Positions 7,704 to 16,934 of a stretch of 55,344 nt of DNA are shown here, in pieces; position 1 is the first letter of the stretch; every line of letters begins with the position of its first letter. The DNA is taken from NCBI RefSeq assembly GCF_001544575.2, contig NZ_FCNY02000032.1:1-55344 (forward strand). Reading direction: 5' to 3'. The position numbers and the translations under genes are program-made. The notes under the pieces are model-generated. The model made no database searches. It saw only the letters and a list, made by a program, of their open reading frames with translations, and was not told where the DNA came from. The DNA is from Caballeronia cordobensis. GTDB lineage: Bacteria; Pseudomonadota; Gammaproteobacteria; Burkholderiales; Burkholderiaceae.

Positions 7704-8903
7704 ATGACCGATTCACGCAAGAACACTAACGACCACGATCTGCAAACCCGCATCGTGCAACCGAAGGATCGCATCACGCCCGGCTTCGAGTCGTTTTCCG
7801 TGCCGGTCGCGCGCGCATCGACGGTCGTGTTTCCCGATCTCGCGACGATGCGTTCGCTCGTCTGGAGCGACGATTCGAAATGGCGCTACGGCCTGCACGG
7901 CACGCCGACGACGATCGCGCTCGCGCAGCGCCTCGCCGCGATCGAGGGCGGCGAACACGCGCTGCTGCAGCCGTCGGGGCTGGCGGCAATCTCCAACGTG
8001 TACTTCGGGCTGGTGAAGGCGGGCGACCACGTTCTCGTGCCCGACAACGCGTATTCGCCGAACCGCGAGCACGCGGACTGGCTCGCCGCGGACTTCGGTC
8101 TCGAAGTGACCTACTACGATCCGATGACAGGCGCGGGCATCGCCGATGCGATCCGCCCGAACACGAAGATCATCTGGCTCGAAGCGCCCGGCTCGGTGAC
8201 GATGGAAGTGCAGGACGTGCCGGCGATCGTCGCGGTCGCGCGGGCGAAGGGCATCGTCACCGCCATCGACAACACGTTTTCGGCGGGCCTCGCGTTCAAG
8301 CCGTTCGAGCATGGCGTCGACATTTCCGTGCAGGCGCTGACGAAGTATCAGTCGGGCGGCAGCGACTTGCTGATGGGCGCAACCATCACGCGCGATATCG
8401 AGCTGCACAAGAAGCTGAAGCGAGCGCGGATGCGCATGGGCATTGGCGTGTCGGCGGACGATGCGTCGCTCGTGCTGCGCAGCCTGCCGACGATGCAAAC
8501 GCGCTACGAGGCGCACGACCGCACCGCGTTTGCGCTCGCCCACTGGCTCGAGACGCGCCCGGAAGTCGCCGCGGTGCTGCATCCGGCGCTGGAAGACTGC
8601 CCGGGTCACGCCTTCTTCGAGCGCGATTTCAAGGGCGGCGCGGGCGGGCTGTTCTCGATCGTGTTCGATGGCCGCTACAGCGCCGCTCAGGTCGATGCAT
8701 TCGTCGAAGCGCTCGAACTGTTTTCGATCGGCTGGAGCTGGGGCGGGTCGCACAGCCTCGCGATGCCGTACAACGTGCGCTCGATGCGCACCGCGTCGCA
8801 ATGGCCGCACGAGGGCGTGCTGGTGCGCTTCTATATCGGGCTGGAAGCGGAAAGTGACTTGCGCGCGGACCTGGAAGCGGCGCTCGCAAAAGCGTTCGCC
8901 TGA
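7704..8903 (+). CDS. metC: Cystathionine beta-lyase
   Basis: This 399-residue Cys/Met-metabolism PLP enzyme converts cystathionine to homocysteine, ammonia and pyruvate. The PLP lysine lies in QALTKYQSGGSDLLMG, where the xTKY..G.SD form is typical of MetC rather than MetB. DNTFSAGLAFKP supplies the Asp contacting the PLP ring nitrogen. ATG 7704 is chosen because the product then begins MTDSRKNTNDHDLQT. The open frame further upstream runs back through the terminator. It is convergent with serB, sharing a terminator. Confidence 0.9.
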   Translation: MTDSRKNTNDHDLQTRIVQPKDRITPGFESFSVPVARASTVVFPDLATMRSLVWSDDSKWRYGLHGTPTTIALAQRLAAIEGGEHALLQPSGLAAISNVYFGLVKAGDHVLVPDNAYSPNREHADWLAADFGLEVTYYDPMTGAGIADAIRPNTKIIWLEAPGSVTMEVQDVPAIVAVARAKGIVTAIDNTFSAGLAFKPFEHGVDISVQALTKYQSGGSDLLMGATITRDIELHKKLKRARMRMGIGVSADDASLVLRSLPTMQTRYEAHDRTAFALAHWLETRPEVAAVLHPALEDCPGHAFFERDFKGGAGGLFSIVFDGRYSAAQVDAFVEALELFSIGWSWGGSHSLAMPYNVRSMRTASQWPHEGVLVRFYIGLEAESDLRADLEAALAKAFA

Positions 8904-8937
8904 ACGACAAACGGCGCCGCAAGGCGCCGTTTGTCGT
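8904..8937. terminator. Bidirectional terminator between metC and serB
   Basis: A perfect 15-bp stem, ACGACAAACGGCGCC (8904-8918) with a GCAA tetraloop and its complement at 8923-8937, fills the whole gap. It starts right after the metC stop and ends on the first base of the serB stop codon. T-rich TTTGTCGT lies within the stem ends on each strand. Confidence 0.85.
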
Positions 8938-9776
8938 CAGAACAGGCGCAGCAATCCGTCCAGGCCGACGAAGTTGAACGCGACGCTCGCCGACTGCCGC
9001 ACCACCGGCTTCGCGCGAAACGCCACCGACAAGCCGGCTTCGGCCATCATCTTCAGATCGTTCGAGCCGTCGCCCATGGCGATGGCGCGTTTCGGATCGA
9101 TGCCGATCGCGGCGCACGTCTCGATGAGCGTGCGCGCCTTTTCATCGGCGTTCACGATATCCCCGACGACCTTGCCGGTCAGCTTGCCATCGACGATTTC
9201 GAGCGTGTTCGCGCGCGCGTAGTCGAGGCCGAGGCGCGCCTTCAGCCGCTCCGTGAAAAACGTGAAGCCGCCCGACACGAGCAGCGTTTTCAGGCCCGCC
9301 GCGCGCGCGCCTTCGAGCATGCGTTCCGCGCCCGGCGACAACTTCAGACGTTCCTCGTAGACGCGTTCCAGCGCGCTCGCCTCCAGGCCCTTGAGCAGCG
9401 CGACGCGGCGCGTGAGGCTCTCGTTGAAGTCCTTGATCTCGCCGCGCATCGACGCTTCGGTGATCGCCGCGACTTCCGCTTTCAGGCCGCAGAAATCCGC
9501 GATCTCGTCGATGCATTCGATCGTGATGAGCGTCGAATCCATGTCCATCGCGACGAGGCCGAAGTCCGCCAGCTTCGCGCCGGGCGCGACATAGGCGTAA
9601 TCGAGCGCGTGCGCGCCGCAATAGGCGTCGATATCAGGGCGCTGCAATGGATCGGCGCCGATGAGACGCAGGAGCGTGTCGTCGATGCGATGCGTTTCCC
9701 GCGAGCGGGCGAGCGCCGCGAGCGGCCGCAGATGCGAATCGGAAATCGGTGCCAGGGCTTGAATGACGAGATTCAT
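8937..9776 (-). CDS. serB: Phosphoserine phosphatase
   Basis: This 279-residue HAD-family enzyme carries out the last step of serine synthesis. The nucleophile and acid/base are Asp78 and Asp80 in AMDMDSTLI. Motif II is LLVSGGFTFF, and motif III/IV is the GDGSNDLKMM loop. The N-terminal 70 residues resemble the ACT-like domain of long SerB proteins. The ATG at 9776 gives the usual start MNLVIQALAP; the frame is open further upstream without support. It is a single-gene unit convergent with metC. Confidence 0.94.
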   Translation of the reverse strand: MNLVIQALAPISDSHLRPLAALARSRETHRIDDTLLRLIGADPLQRPDIDAYCGAHALDYAYVAPGAKLADFGLVAMDMDSTLITIECIDEIADFCGLKAEVAAITEASMRGEIKDFNESLTRRVALLKGLEASALERVYEERLKLSPGAERMLEGARAAGLKTLLVSGGFTFFTERLKARLGLDYARANTLEIVDGKLTGKVVGDIVNADEKARTLIETCAAIGIDPKRAIAMGDGSNDLKMMAEAGLSVAFRAKPVVRQSASVAFNFVGLDGLLRLF

Positions 9777-9825
9777 CGAAAAAAGAGCAGAAGAAGGGCG
9801 GCGAAACCGACATTGTAAAGAACCT

Positions 9826-10782
9826 TCAGCGCTGCACGCGCGCCGGATCGACATCCCAGTACGGCGGCTCGCCGAACTGCGCCGCCAGAAAGCCGATGAA
9901 CGCGAGCGTCTTGGGCGGCACGAACGCGCGGCTCGGATACACCGCCCAGATGGCGACCTCTCGGGCGAGCGGGTAATCGTCGAGCACGGTAACGAGCTCG
10001 CCGCTCGCGATGAGCGGCGCCACGCTCCACGTCGATTTCAGGCCGATGCCGATGCCCGCCGCGAGCGCATCGCGGATCACTTCGCCGTTGTCGGTCACGA
10101 GCCGTCCCGACACGCGCACATCGAACACGCCGGTCGGCGTCACGAAGCTCCAGTCGCGCTGATCGGCGAGGATCACGCATTCGTGCTGGGCGAGATCGGC
10201 CGGATGGCGCGGCGTGCCGTGCGCTGCAAGATAGGCGGGCGAAGCGCACAGCACGCGCCGGTTGCTCGCGAGCTTTTTCGCGACGAGCGTCGAATCCTTC
10301 AGTGCGCCGATGCGAATGGCGAGATCGATGCCTTCATCGACGAGATCCACGATCTGATCGGTCATGCGCAGCTCGACCGCGACGCCGGGATACTGGCGCA
10401 GGAACGCGGGAATCAGCGGCGAGATGTGCTGGCGGCCGAGCGACGAGGGCATCGTCACGCGCAGGCGTCCGTGCGGCTGCTCGCGCGCTCGCCCGACCGA
10501 TGCGCGCGCGGTCTCGGCGGCGTCGAGCAACTCGCGCGCGTGCGCCGCGAAGATCTCGCCTTCCTGCGTGACCGACACCCGCCGCGTCGTCCGGTGCAAG
10601 AGCCGCGCGCCGAGCATGCGCTCCAGCCCGGCGATGCGCGCGCTCGCGACCGCCGGCGACAGGCCGAACTCGCGCGCCGCCGCCGAGAGATTCGCGAGCG
10701 CCGCCGCGCGCATGAAAAGCCCGACGTCGAGCAGATCGAGGCGGTCGCGCGTCGTGGCATCCGCGAGAGCATCGCTCGTCAT
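9826..10782 (-). CDS. LysR-family transcriptional regulator
   Basis: The 318-residue protein has an N-terminal winged helix-turn-helix (LSAAAREFGLSPAVASARIAGLE, about residues 34-56, followed by RTTRRVSVTQEG). A periplasmic-binding-like effector domain fills the rest, with SYVTPTGVFDVRVSG-type strands typical of the CrgA/PA2758 group. It is transcribed away from the oxidoreductase gene at 10886, so control of that gene is likely. The effector is unknown. Confidence 0.88.
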   Translation of the reverse strand: MTSDALADATTRDRLDLLDVGLFMRAAALANLSAAAREFGLSPAVASARIAGLERMLGARLLHRTTRRVSVTQEGEIFAAHARELLDAAETARASVGRAREQPHGRLRVTMPSSLGRQHISPLIPAFLRQYPGVAVELRMTDQIVDLVDEGIDLAIRIGALKDSTLVAKKLASNRRVLCASPAYLAAHGTPRHPADLAQHECVILADQRDWSFVTPTGVFDVRVSGRLVTDNGEVIRDALAAGIGIGLKSTWSVAPLIASGELVTVLDDYPLAREVAIWAVYPSRAFVPPKTLAFIGFLAAQFGEPPYWDVDPARVQR

Positions 10783-10885
10783 TTGATGGATTTCCAGAAG
10801 AATGTTTCAGCGATTATGACGGTTTTACAGATGGCGGTCGCGTACTAACATCGGAACCAGTTCAATCCAAAAATGGAGCCCGCCC

Positions 10886-11902
10886 ATGAAAGCCATCGGC
10901 CTTACGCGTTACCTTCCGATCTCCAACCCCGAATCGCTCGTCGATATCGAACTCGCCAAACCGACGCCCACCGGCCGCGACCTGCTCGTGAAAATCGAGG
11001 CGATCGCCGTGAATCCCGTCGATACGAAAGTGCGCGCGCCGAAGGACAAGGTCGAGGACGCGCCGCGCGTGCTCGGCTGGGACGCGGCGGGCGTCGTCGA
11101 AGCCGTCGGTCCGGATGTCACGCTCTTCAAGGCCGGCGATCCGGTCTACTATGCCGGCGACATCACGCGGCAGGGCGCGAACAGCGAATTTCACCTGATC
11201 GACGAGCGCATCGTCGGCGCTAAACCGAAGTCGCTCGATTTCACCTGCGCCGCCGCGCTGCCGCTCACGACCATCACCGCGTGGGAAGCGCTGTTCGAGC
11301 GCCTTGGCGTGTCGGCGGAAGGCAAGGACGCGGGCAAGTCGGTGCTGATCATCGGCGGGGCGGGCGGCGTCGGCTCCATCGGCATTCAGCTTGCCAAGCG
11401 CGTCGCGAAGCTGCAGGTGATCGCGACCGCGTCGCGGCCCGAATCGGTGAAATGGGCGGAAGACCTCGGCGCGGATCACATCGTCAATCACTTTGGCGAC
11501 ATTGCGCAGCAGATGAAGGACATCGGTTTCGCGCAAGTCGATTACGTGCTCATCTTCAACGACACCGACCGCCACTTTCCGGCCGCCGCCGAAGTCGTCA
11601 AGCCGCAGGGCGGCATCTGCACGATCGTCGAAAACGCGAAGCCGGTCGCGGTCGAATTGCTGAAATCGAAGAGCGCGGCGTTTCACTGGGAGTTCATGTT
11701 CACGCGCGCGATGTTCAAGACGCCCGACATGATCGAGCAGCACAAGCTGCTGTCCGAAGTGGCGCGGCTGATCGACGCAGGCACGATCCGCACGACGCTC
11801 GGCAGGAATCTCGGCACGATCAACGCGAGCAATCTGCGCGAGGCGCATCGGCTGCTGGAGGAAGGGCGCACGGTCGGCAAGCTGGTTCTGACCGGCTTTT
11901 GA
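10886..11902 (+). CDS. Zinc-type alcohol dehydrogenase-like / quinone oxidoreductase family protein
   Basis: This 338-residue medium-chain dehydrogenase has a GroES-like N-terminal domain (VNPVDTKVRAPKD, GWDAAGVVEAVG) and a Rossmann domain with the NADPH-binding IIGGAGGVGSIGIQLAK near residues 152-168. The structural four-cysteine zinc site of true alcohol dehydrogenases is absent. It therefore belongs to the zeta-crystallin / quinone-reductase side of the family, and its substrate is probably a quinone or enone. GGAG precedes the start. It is divergent from a LysR gene. Confidence 0.85.
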   Translation: MKAIGLTRYLPISNPESLVDIELAKPTPTGRDLLVKIEAIAVNPVDTKVRAPKDKVEDAPRVLGWDAAGVVEAVGPDVTLFKAGDPVYYAGDITRQGANSEFHLIDERIVGAKPKSLDFTCAAALPLTTITAWEALFERLGVSAEGKDAGKSVLIIGGAGGVGSIGIQLAKRVAKLQVIATASRPESVKWAEDLGADHIVNHFGDIAQQMKDIGFAQVDYVLIFNDTDRHFPAAAEVVKPQGGICTIVENAKPVAVELLKSKSAAFHWEFMFTRAMFKTPDMIEQHKLLSEVARLIDAGTIRTTLGRNLGTINASNLREAHRLLEEGRTVGKLVLTGF

Positions 11903-12055
11903 TCGCGCGTTGACGAACGTCATTGACTTTGCCGCTCACGCGGGTTTTCCACTAGGATGACCCGGCATGCGGGGCGCTAGACTTGATCCGCCCTACAGCA
12001 TGCCGGCGCGCTTGCGACGCCGGCCTTCCTCAGCGCTCGATACGGAGGTGGCGGC

Positions 12056-12607
12056 ATGAACCGTCTTTCGAACGTTCGTCGCATCGTTTCCGTCGCCGCG
12101 CTCGCGATGTTCGCCGCGACGGCCCACGCGACGCCAGGCATCAAGGTTCTCTCCGAAGCGCCGAACGACGGACCGATCAAGTACACCGTGAAAATGGTGT
12201 CGAAGAGCTTTGGCAACGAGCAGGAAACGCGCACCATCCGCTCCGGACAGACCGATGACTTCACCTGGCAGGGCACGGCGCCAAGCGGCGCGCAGGCCGT
12301 GCCGGACGGCTGCCCGGGAGCGGCGTCCGTGCCCAAGAGCGCGGACGGCCAGGCCGTGCGGCAAGTGCAGATCCGTTTCGCGCCGGTCGTCGGCGACAAC
12401 GGTTCGGCCAACGTGCAGATCAGCTTTCGCGCCTATGCGCCGAAAGGCACGAACAAGGTCACGGTCGGCGGCAAGAGCCTGCAATGTCCGGTCGATAACC
12501 GGTTGAGCCAGATCGTCCGTTTTTCGATGCCGACGTCGACCGGTTCGAAGAAAACCGTCACGCTCGACGACGGCACGCAACTGACCGTCACCGCAAGCCG
12601 GAAGTGA
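12056..12607 (+). CDS. Secreted protein, DUF6013-like
   Basis: The 183-residue product has a Sec signal peptide (basic MNRLSNVRR, hydrophobic IVSVAALAMFAATAHA with an AxA cleavage site near residue 25). The mature region is beta-rich and has two cysteines (DGCPG, LQCPVD) that could pair in the periplasm. A strong GGAGGTGG ribosome site precedes the ATG and a terminator follows. It resembles small conserved Burkholderia exported proteins (DUF6013, from memory). No function can be assigned. Confidence 0.75.
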   Translation: MNRLSNVRRIVSVAALAMFAATAHATPGIKVLSEAPNDGPIKYTVKMVSKSFGNEQETRTIRSGQTDDFTWQGTAPSGAQAVPDGCPGAASVPKSADGQAVRQVQIRFAPVVGDNGSANVQISFRAYAPKGTNKVTVGGKSLQCPVDNRLSQIVRFSMPTSTGSKKTVTLDDGTQLTVTASRK

Positions 12608-12617
12608 GTTTTTGGAC

Positions 12618-12646
12618 GCGCCGATTCTCCCTCGGCGCATTTTTTA
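12618..12646 (+). terminator. Rho-independent terminator
   Basis: GCGCCGA, a seven-base loop and TCGGCGC (12618-12638) are followed by ATTTTTTAT. It ends the secreted-protein transcript. Confidence 0.88.
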
Positions 12647-12730
12647 TCGATCGAATCGCAACTAACCGTCTTTTCTTTCCACGCACGCGACAAGCAACAC
12701 GGCAGTAAGGCTTACAGACGGCGAGGGCGC

Positions 12731-12758
12731 GGCGATAGCGTACGTTTACGCCATCGCC
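12731..12758. promoter_or_regulatory. Imperfect dyad in the ku upstream region
   Basis: GGCGAT-A-GCGTA-CGTT-TACGC-C-ATCGCC forms an 11-bp stem with one internal mismatch. It has no T-tract, so it is not a terminator. It lies about 120 bp before ku and could be an operator. Its function is unknown. Confidence 0.35.
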
Positions 12759-12792
12759 CGGGCGCGACGCGCCTATCCGCGTGTGCGCTTCT

Positions 12793-12807
12793 TGGCACGC
12801 TTCGTGC
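12793..12807 (+). promoter_or_regulatory. Possible sigma-54 promoter before ku
   Basis: TGGCAC-GCTTC-GTGC matches the -24/-12 consensus TGGCAC-N5-TTGC with one mismatch and exact spacing of the GG and GC elements. It lies 68 bp before the ku start. No activator site was identified, so the call is tentative. Confidence 0.3.
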
Positions 12808-12875
12808 GATTCCTTTCGATGCCGCGCCGCATACGCGCGCGGCGCAAGCCTCGAACCGACAGCGAAGGTGCCGCG

Positions 12876-13778
12876 ATGCCGCATATGATCTGGAAAGGCG
12901 CGATCAGCTTCGGGCTGGTCCACGTGCCCGTGCAACTCTATCCGGCGACGCAGTCGGAAAAGGTCGGCTTCAATCTGCTCGACAAGCGCTCGATGGATCC
13001 CATCGGCTACAAGCAGATCAACAAGAACACGGGCAAGGAAGTCACGCGCGACAACATCGTGCGCGGCTTCGAATACGAGAAGGGCAAATACGTGGTGATG
13101 ACCGACGCCGAAATCCGCGCGGCCAATCCCGAATCGACGCAGACGGTCGATATTCTCGCTTTCGTCGATGCGCCCGACATCTCGTTTCTCTCGCTCGATA
13201 CGCCTTATTACCTCGCGCCCGACCGCAAGGGCGAAAAGGTCTATGCGCTGCTGCGCGACGCGCTGAAGGACACCGGCAAAGTGGGCATCGCGAGCGTCGT
13301 GCTGCATAACAAGCAGCATCTCGCCGCGCTGATTCCCGTCGGGCCGGCGCTCGCGCTCAACACGCTGCGCTGGGGCGACGAAGTACGCGACTTCACCGAA
13401 TTCAAGTTCCCCGACGAAAACACGAAGAAGGCCGGCGTCACGCCAAAGGAACTGGAGATGGCCAAGCGCCTCATCGACGACATGAGCGACACGTGGGACC
13501 CGTCCAAGTATCACGACACCTTCAGGGACGACATCATGGCGCTCGTCGACAAGAAGGTGAAGGAAGGCAAGGTCGCCGAAGTCATGACGATCGAGGAAGG
13601 CGGGGATAAGCCGTCGGCGGATATTCTGGATCTGTCGGAACTGCTCAAGCGCAGCCTGAAGAAGGGCGGCGCGGCGCCGGCCAAACGCGGCGCGAAGGCC
13701 GCGCAAGCCGAGGACGAAGCGGCCGCGGAAACCGCGCGTCCCGCACGCAAGACGACCACGCGCCGCAAACGCGCGTAA
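12876..13778 (+). CDS. ku: Non-homologous end joining protein Ku
   Basis: The 300-residue homodimeric DNA-end-binding protein opens with the standard MIWKGAISFGLVHVPVQLY. It carries the Ku core (about residues 10-200), including FEYEKGKYVVMTDAEI and ETVDILAFV-like segments. The C-terminus, from about residue 250, is a lysine/alanine/arginine-rich tail (KKGGAAPAKRGAKAA) of the kind that binds DNA and recruits LigD. ATG 12876 is chosen because the domain starts there; the upstream open frame is Arg-rich noise. ligD follows after 18 bp. Confidence 0.95.
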   Translation: MPHMIWKGAISFGLVHVPVQLYPATQSEKVGFNLLDKRSMDPIGYKQINKNTGKEVTRDNIVRGFEYEKGKYVVMTDAEIRAANPESTQTVDILAFVDAPDISFLSLDTPYYLAPDRKGEKVYALLRDALKDTGKVGIASVVLHNKQHLAALIPVGPALALNTLRWGDEVRDFTEFKFPDENTKKAGVTPKELEMAKRLIDDMSDTWDPSKYHDTFRDDIMALVDKKVKEGKVAEVMTIEEGGDKPSADILDLSELLKRSLKKGGAAPAKRGAKAAQAEDEAAAETARPARKTTTRRKRA

Positions 13779-13796
13779 GTCTGGAAGCACACGACG

Positions 13797-16508
13797 ATGG
13801 CCGAGAAACTCGACACCTATCAGCGGATGCGGCGTTTCGACAAGACGCCGGAACCGTCCGGCGCGGCGAAGCGCAGCGGCGTTGCGCGCGCGAAGAAGAC
13901 CGCAAAAGCGACGGCGACAAAGGCCATGTCCTTCGTCATCCAGGAACACGACGCGCGCCGTCTGCATTACGACTTCCGGCTTGAGCTCGACGGCACGCTC
14001 AAGTCATGGGCGGTGCCCAAAGGGCCGAGCCTCGATCCATCGGTGAAGCGTCTCGCAGTGCATGTCGAGGATCATCCGCTCGATTACGGTTCGTTCGAAG
14101 GGGAGATTCCGGAAGGCAATTACGGCGCGGGCAGCGTGATCGTGTGGGATCGCGGGACCTGGGCGCCGCAGTCGGGCAGCGTGGAGGAAGCGGCGCGCGA
14201 ATACGAGAAGGGCAAGCTCAAGTTCGTGCTCGACGGCGAAAAGCTGCATGGCGGCTGGACGCTCGTGAAAAGCCACATGCGCGGCAGCGGCGACAAGGAG
14301 CAGTGGCTGCTCATCAAGGAACGCGACGACGAAGCGCGGCCCGAAGCCGAGTATGACATCCTGCTGAAAAAACCGGGCAGCGTGCTTTCCGAATCGCTCG
14401 GCGCGCGCGCGAAGAACGGCGCGCTCATCGACCGTGCCGAACGCAAGGCCGCCGCCAAGAAAGCGCCCGCGCGCAGGACGGCGGCGCGCAAACAATCGGA
14501 CGGGCACGCGCATCCGGATATCGTCGCGAACCGCAGCGCGGAATCGTTGCGCACCTTGTCGCACGAGCCGGCCATCGAAGGCGCGGTCAAGGCGAAACTG
14601 CCCGCGACATTCAAACCGCAGCTCGCGACGCTCGTCGATGCCGCGCCGCCCGGCGAAGACTGGGCCTACGAAATCAAGTTCGATGGTTATCGCATGCTGG
14701 CGCGCATCGAAACGACCCGCGGCAAGCGCGACATCCGCATCTATACGCGCAACGGCAACGACTGGAGTGCGAAGTTCTCGAAGCAGGTGAAGGCGCTCGA
14801 GAAGCTCGATATCGAAAGCGGCTGGCTCGACGGCGAAGCCGTGGTGCTCGACGAGCGCGGCCTGCCGGATTTTCAGGCGCTGCAAAACGCCTTCGATGCG
14901 GGACGGCCGCAGGACATCGTCGTGTATTTCTTCGATGTGCCGTATCTGAACGGCTACGACCTGCGCCACGTCCCGCTCGTGCAGCGCCGCGCGATGCTGA
15001 AGGCGCTCATCGAACCGGTCGACGATCCGGTGCTGCGCTATTCGCAGGACTTCGCCTTTCATGCGGACGAGCTGCTCAAGAGCGCTTGCGACATGGCGCT
15101 CGAAGGGATCATCGGCAAGCGCATCGACAGCGCGTATGTGCCGGGGCGCGGCAATTCGTGGATCAAGCTCAAGTGCAGACGCCGCCAGGAGTTCGTGATC
15201 GGCGGTTATTCGGAGCCGTCGGGCAGCCGCGGGCAATTCGGTGCGCTTCTGCTCGGCGTGTACGACAAAAGCGGCAAGCTGCAATACGCGGGGCGCGTGG
15301 GCACCGGTTTCGATCAGAAGATGCTCGTCGCGGTGAAGAAGGAACTCGACAAGCGCGAGACGCCGCGCATGCCGTTTGCGAGCGAGCCGCAGGAACGCAG
15401 CCGCACGCCCGTGCATTGGGTGAAGCCCGAACTCGTGGCCGAGTGCAATTTCGCGGAATGGACCAAGGAGCGCATCGTGCGACAAGCATCGTTCGTCAGT
15501 CTGCGTGACGATAAACCCGCGCGTCAGATCGTGAAGGAAGAGCCGGTGGCGGCGAAGAAAGTGGCGGCGAAGAAAACCGCTGCCGTGAAAAAGGCCAAGG
15601 CAAGCTCGGCCGAAGTCGAAGGCGTGAAGATCAGTCATCCCGATCGTGTGATCGATAAATCCGCCGGCTACACCAAGCTCGATGTCGTCGAATACTACGC
15701 ATCGGTCGCCAAGTGGATGCTGCCGCATCTCAAGGACCGTCCGGTGTCGCTCGTGCGTGCGCCCGAGGATATCGGCGGCGAGCTCTTCTTTCAGAAGCAC
15801 AGCGCGAAGCTCGCGATTCCGCATATCACGCAGCATCCCGATATCGATCCGGGACATCCGCCGCTGCTCACGATCGAATCGTCGAAAGCGCTCGTCGGCA
15901 CCGCGCAGATGGGCACGATCGAACTGCATACGTGGAACGCGGTGGCATCGAACATCGAGAAGCCGGATCGCATGGTGTTCGATCTCGACCCCGGCGAAGG
16001 CGTGGGCTGGGAACGCATGATCGAGGCCGCGAAGCTCACGAAGGAACTGCTCGCGGAACTCGGCCTCACGTCGTTTTGCAAGACGAGCGGCGGCAAGGGA
16101 TTTCATGTGGTCGTGCCGCTCAGGAAGCACGCGGACTGGGACGAGATGAAGGCGTTTTCGCAGGCGGTCGCGCAGCACATGGCGAACGCGCTGCCCAAGT
16201 TCTTCTCGGCGAAGATGGGCATGCAGAACCGCAAGGGCAAGATCTTCATCGACTATCTGCGCAACAACCGCGGTTCGAGCACGGTCGCGGCATTCTCGCT
16301 GCGCGCGCGCCCTGGGCTCGGCGCGTCGATGCCGCTATCGTGGGACGAGCTCGATGACGTCACGAGCGGCGATCAATGGAACATCGGCAACGCGCGCGAG
16401 CGGCTCGACGCATTGAAGCGCGATCCGTGGGCGGATTACGAGAAGGCGCGTCAAAGGCTCACGACGGAGATGAAGAAGCGGCTCGGCATGAACGGCGAGC
16501 GCAAGTGA
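13797..16508 (+). CDS. ligD: ATP-dependent DNA ligase D, PE-ligase-polymerase
   Basis: This 903-residue end-joining enzyme works with Ku on double-strand breaks. The domain order is the Pseudomonas/Burkholderia one. A 3'-phosphoesterase covers about residues 40-160 (HDARRLHYDFRLELDG, GEIPEGNYG). The ATP ligase covers about 275-600, with adenylated Lys294 in YEIKFDGYRM and an OB fold ending around VAECNFAEWT. A primase-like polymerase covers about 615-900 (ISHPDRVIDKSAGYTK, MVFDLDPGEGVGW, FCKTSGGKGFHVVVP). Lys/Ala-rich linkers join the domains (near residues 215-235 and 580-605). The start is 18 bp after ku. Confidence 0.96.
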   Translation: MAEKLDTYQRMRRFDKTPEPSGAAKRSGVARAKKTAKATATKAMSFVIQEHDARRLHYDFRLELDGTLKSWAVPKGPSLDPSVKRLAVHVEDHPLDYGSFEGEIPEGNYGAGSVIVWDRGTWAPQSGSVEEAAREYEKGKLKFVLDGEKLHGGWTLVKSHMRGSGDKEQWLLIKERDDEARPEAEYDILLKKPGSVLSESLGARAKNGALIDRAERKAAAKKAPARRTAARKQSDGHAHPDIVANRSAESLRTLSHEPAIEGAVKAKLPATFKPQLATLVDAAPPGEDWAYEIKFDGYRMLARIETTRGKRDIRIYTRNGNDWSAKFSKQVKALEKLDIESGWLDGEAVVLDERGLPDFQALQNAFDAGRPQDIVVYFFDVPYLNGYDLRHVPLVQRRAMLKALIEPVDDPVLRYSQDFAFHADELLKSACDMALEGIIGKRIDSAYVPGRGNSWIKLKCRRRQEFVIGGYSEPSGSRGQFGALLLGVYDKSGKLQYAGRVGTGFDQKMLVAVKKELDKRETPRMPFASEPQERSRTPVHWVKPELVAECNFAEWTKERIVRQASFVSLRDDKPARQIVKEEPVAAKKVAAKKTAAVKKAKASSAEVEGVKISHPDRVIDKSAGYTKLDVVEYYASVAKWMLPHLKDRPVSLVRAPEDIGGELFFQKHSAKLAIPHITQHPDIDPGHPPLLTIESSKALVGTAQMGTIELHTWNAVASNIEKPDRMVFDLDPGEGVGWERMIEAAKLTKELLAELGLTSFCKTSGGKGFHVVVPLRKHADWDEMKAFSQAVAQHMANALPKFFSAKMGMQNRKGKIFIDYLRNNRGSSTVAAFSLRARPGLGASMPLSWDELDDVTSGDQWNIGNARERLDALKRDPWADYEKARQRLTTEMKKRLGMNGERK

Positions 16509-16529
16509 AGTGGCACACACAGGGAGACG

Positions 16530-16793
16530 ATGATGAAACAGTCGAACACAGCGCCGCAAAGCGTGCCCGAGCAGGGCCGCGAGATGGCGAGCAAGGACCG
16601 CGATACGCAAGCGCATGACGATGCATCGAATGCGCCGCTGCCGCACGAGACCGATCAGAGCGTCGAGTCGCAGCACGAAGAGGAGGCGCGCGATATCGGC
16701 AAGCAGGCGCACGAGGATATCGAGCGCGGACTTGTCGATACGGACCGGCGCGGCGCAAGCGAGTATCAACGCCAAACTCAAGGCAAGCGCTGA
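16530..16793 (+). CDS. Small acidic hydrophilic protein, unknown
   Basis: The 87-residue product is very hydrophilic (SVESQHEEEARDIGKQAHEDIERGL), with no signal peptide or membrane segment, and is probably largely disordered. GGGAGA precedes the tandem ATGATG start. It lies 21 bp after ligD on the same strand, so cotranscription with ku-ligD is plausible. Its composition is stress-protein-like, but no family can be named. Confidence 0.6.
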   Translation: MMKQSNTAPQSVPEQGREMASKDRDTQAHDDASNAPLPHETDQSVESQHEEEARDIGKQAHEDIERGLVDTDRRGASEYQRQTQGKR

Positions 16794-16934
16794 AGCGCTG
16801 CGGCGAATGGCAGCGCGCGGTGCGCTTGCGTAGAATGATTCGTTGATCGAACGCGGGTTTGAAAAGCAACACTCGCCGCGTTCTTTCTACCGATGCACCC
16901 GTTGCGCGAGCCTTCGAACCGGTAAGCCCTTCCG

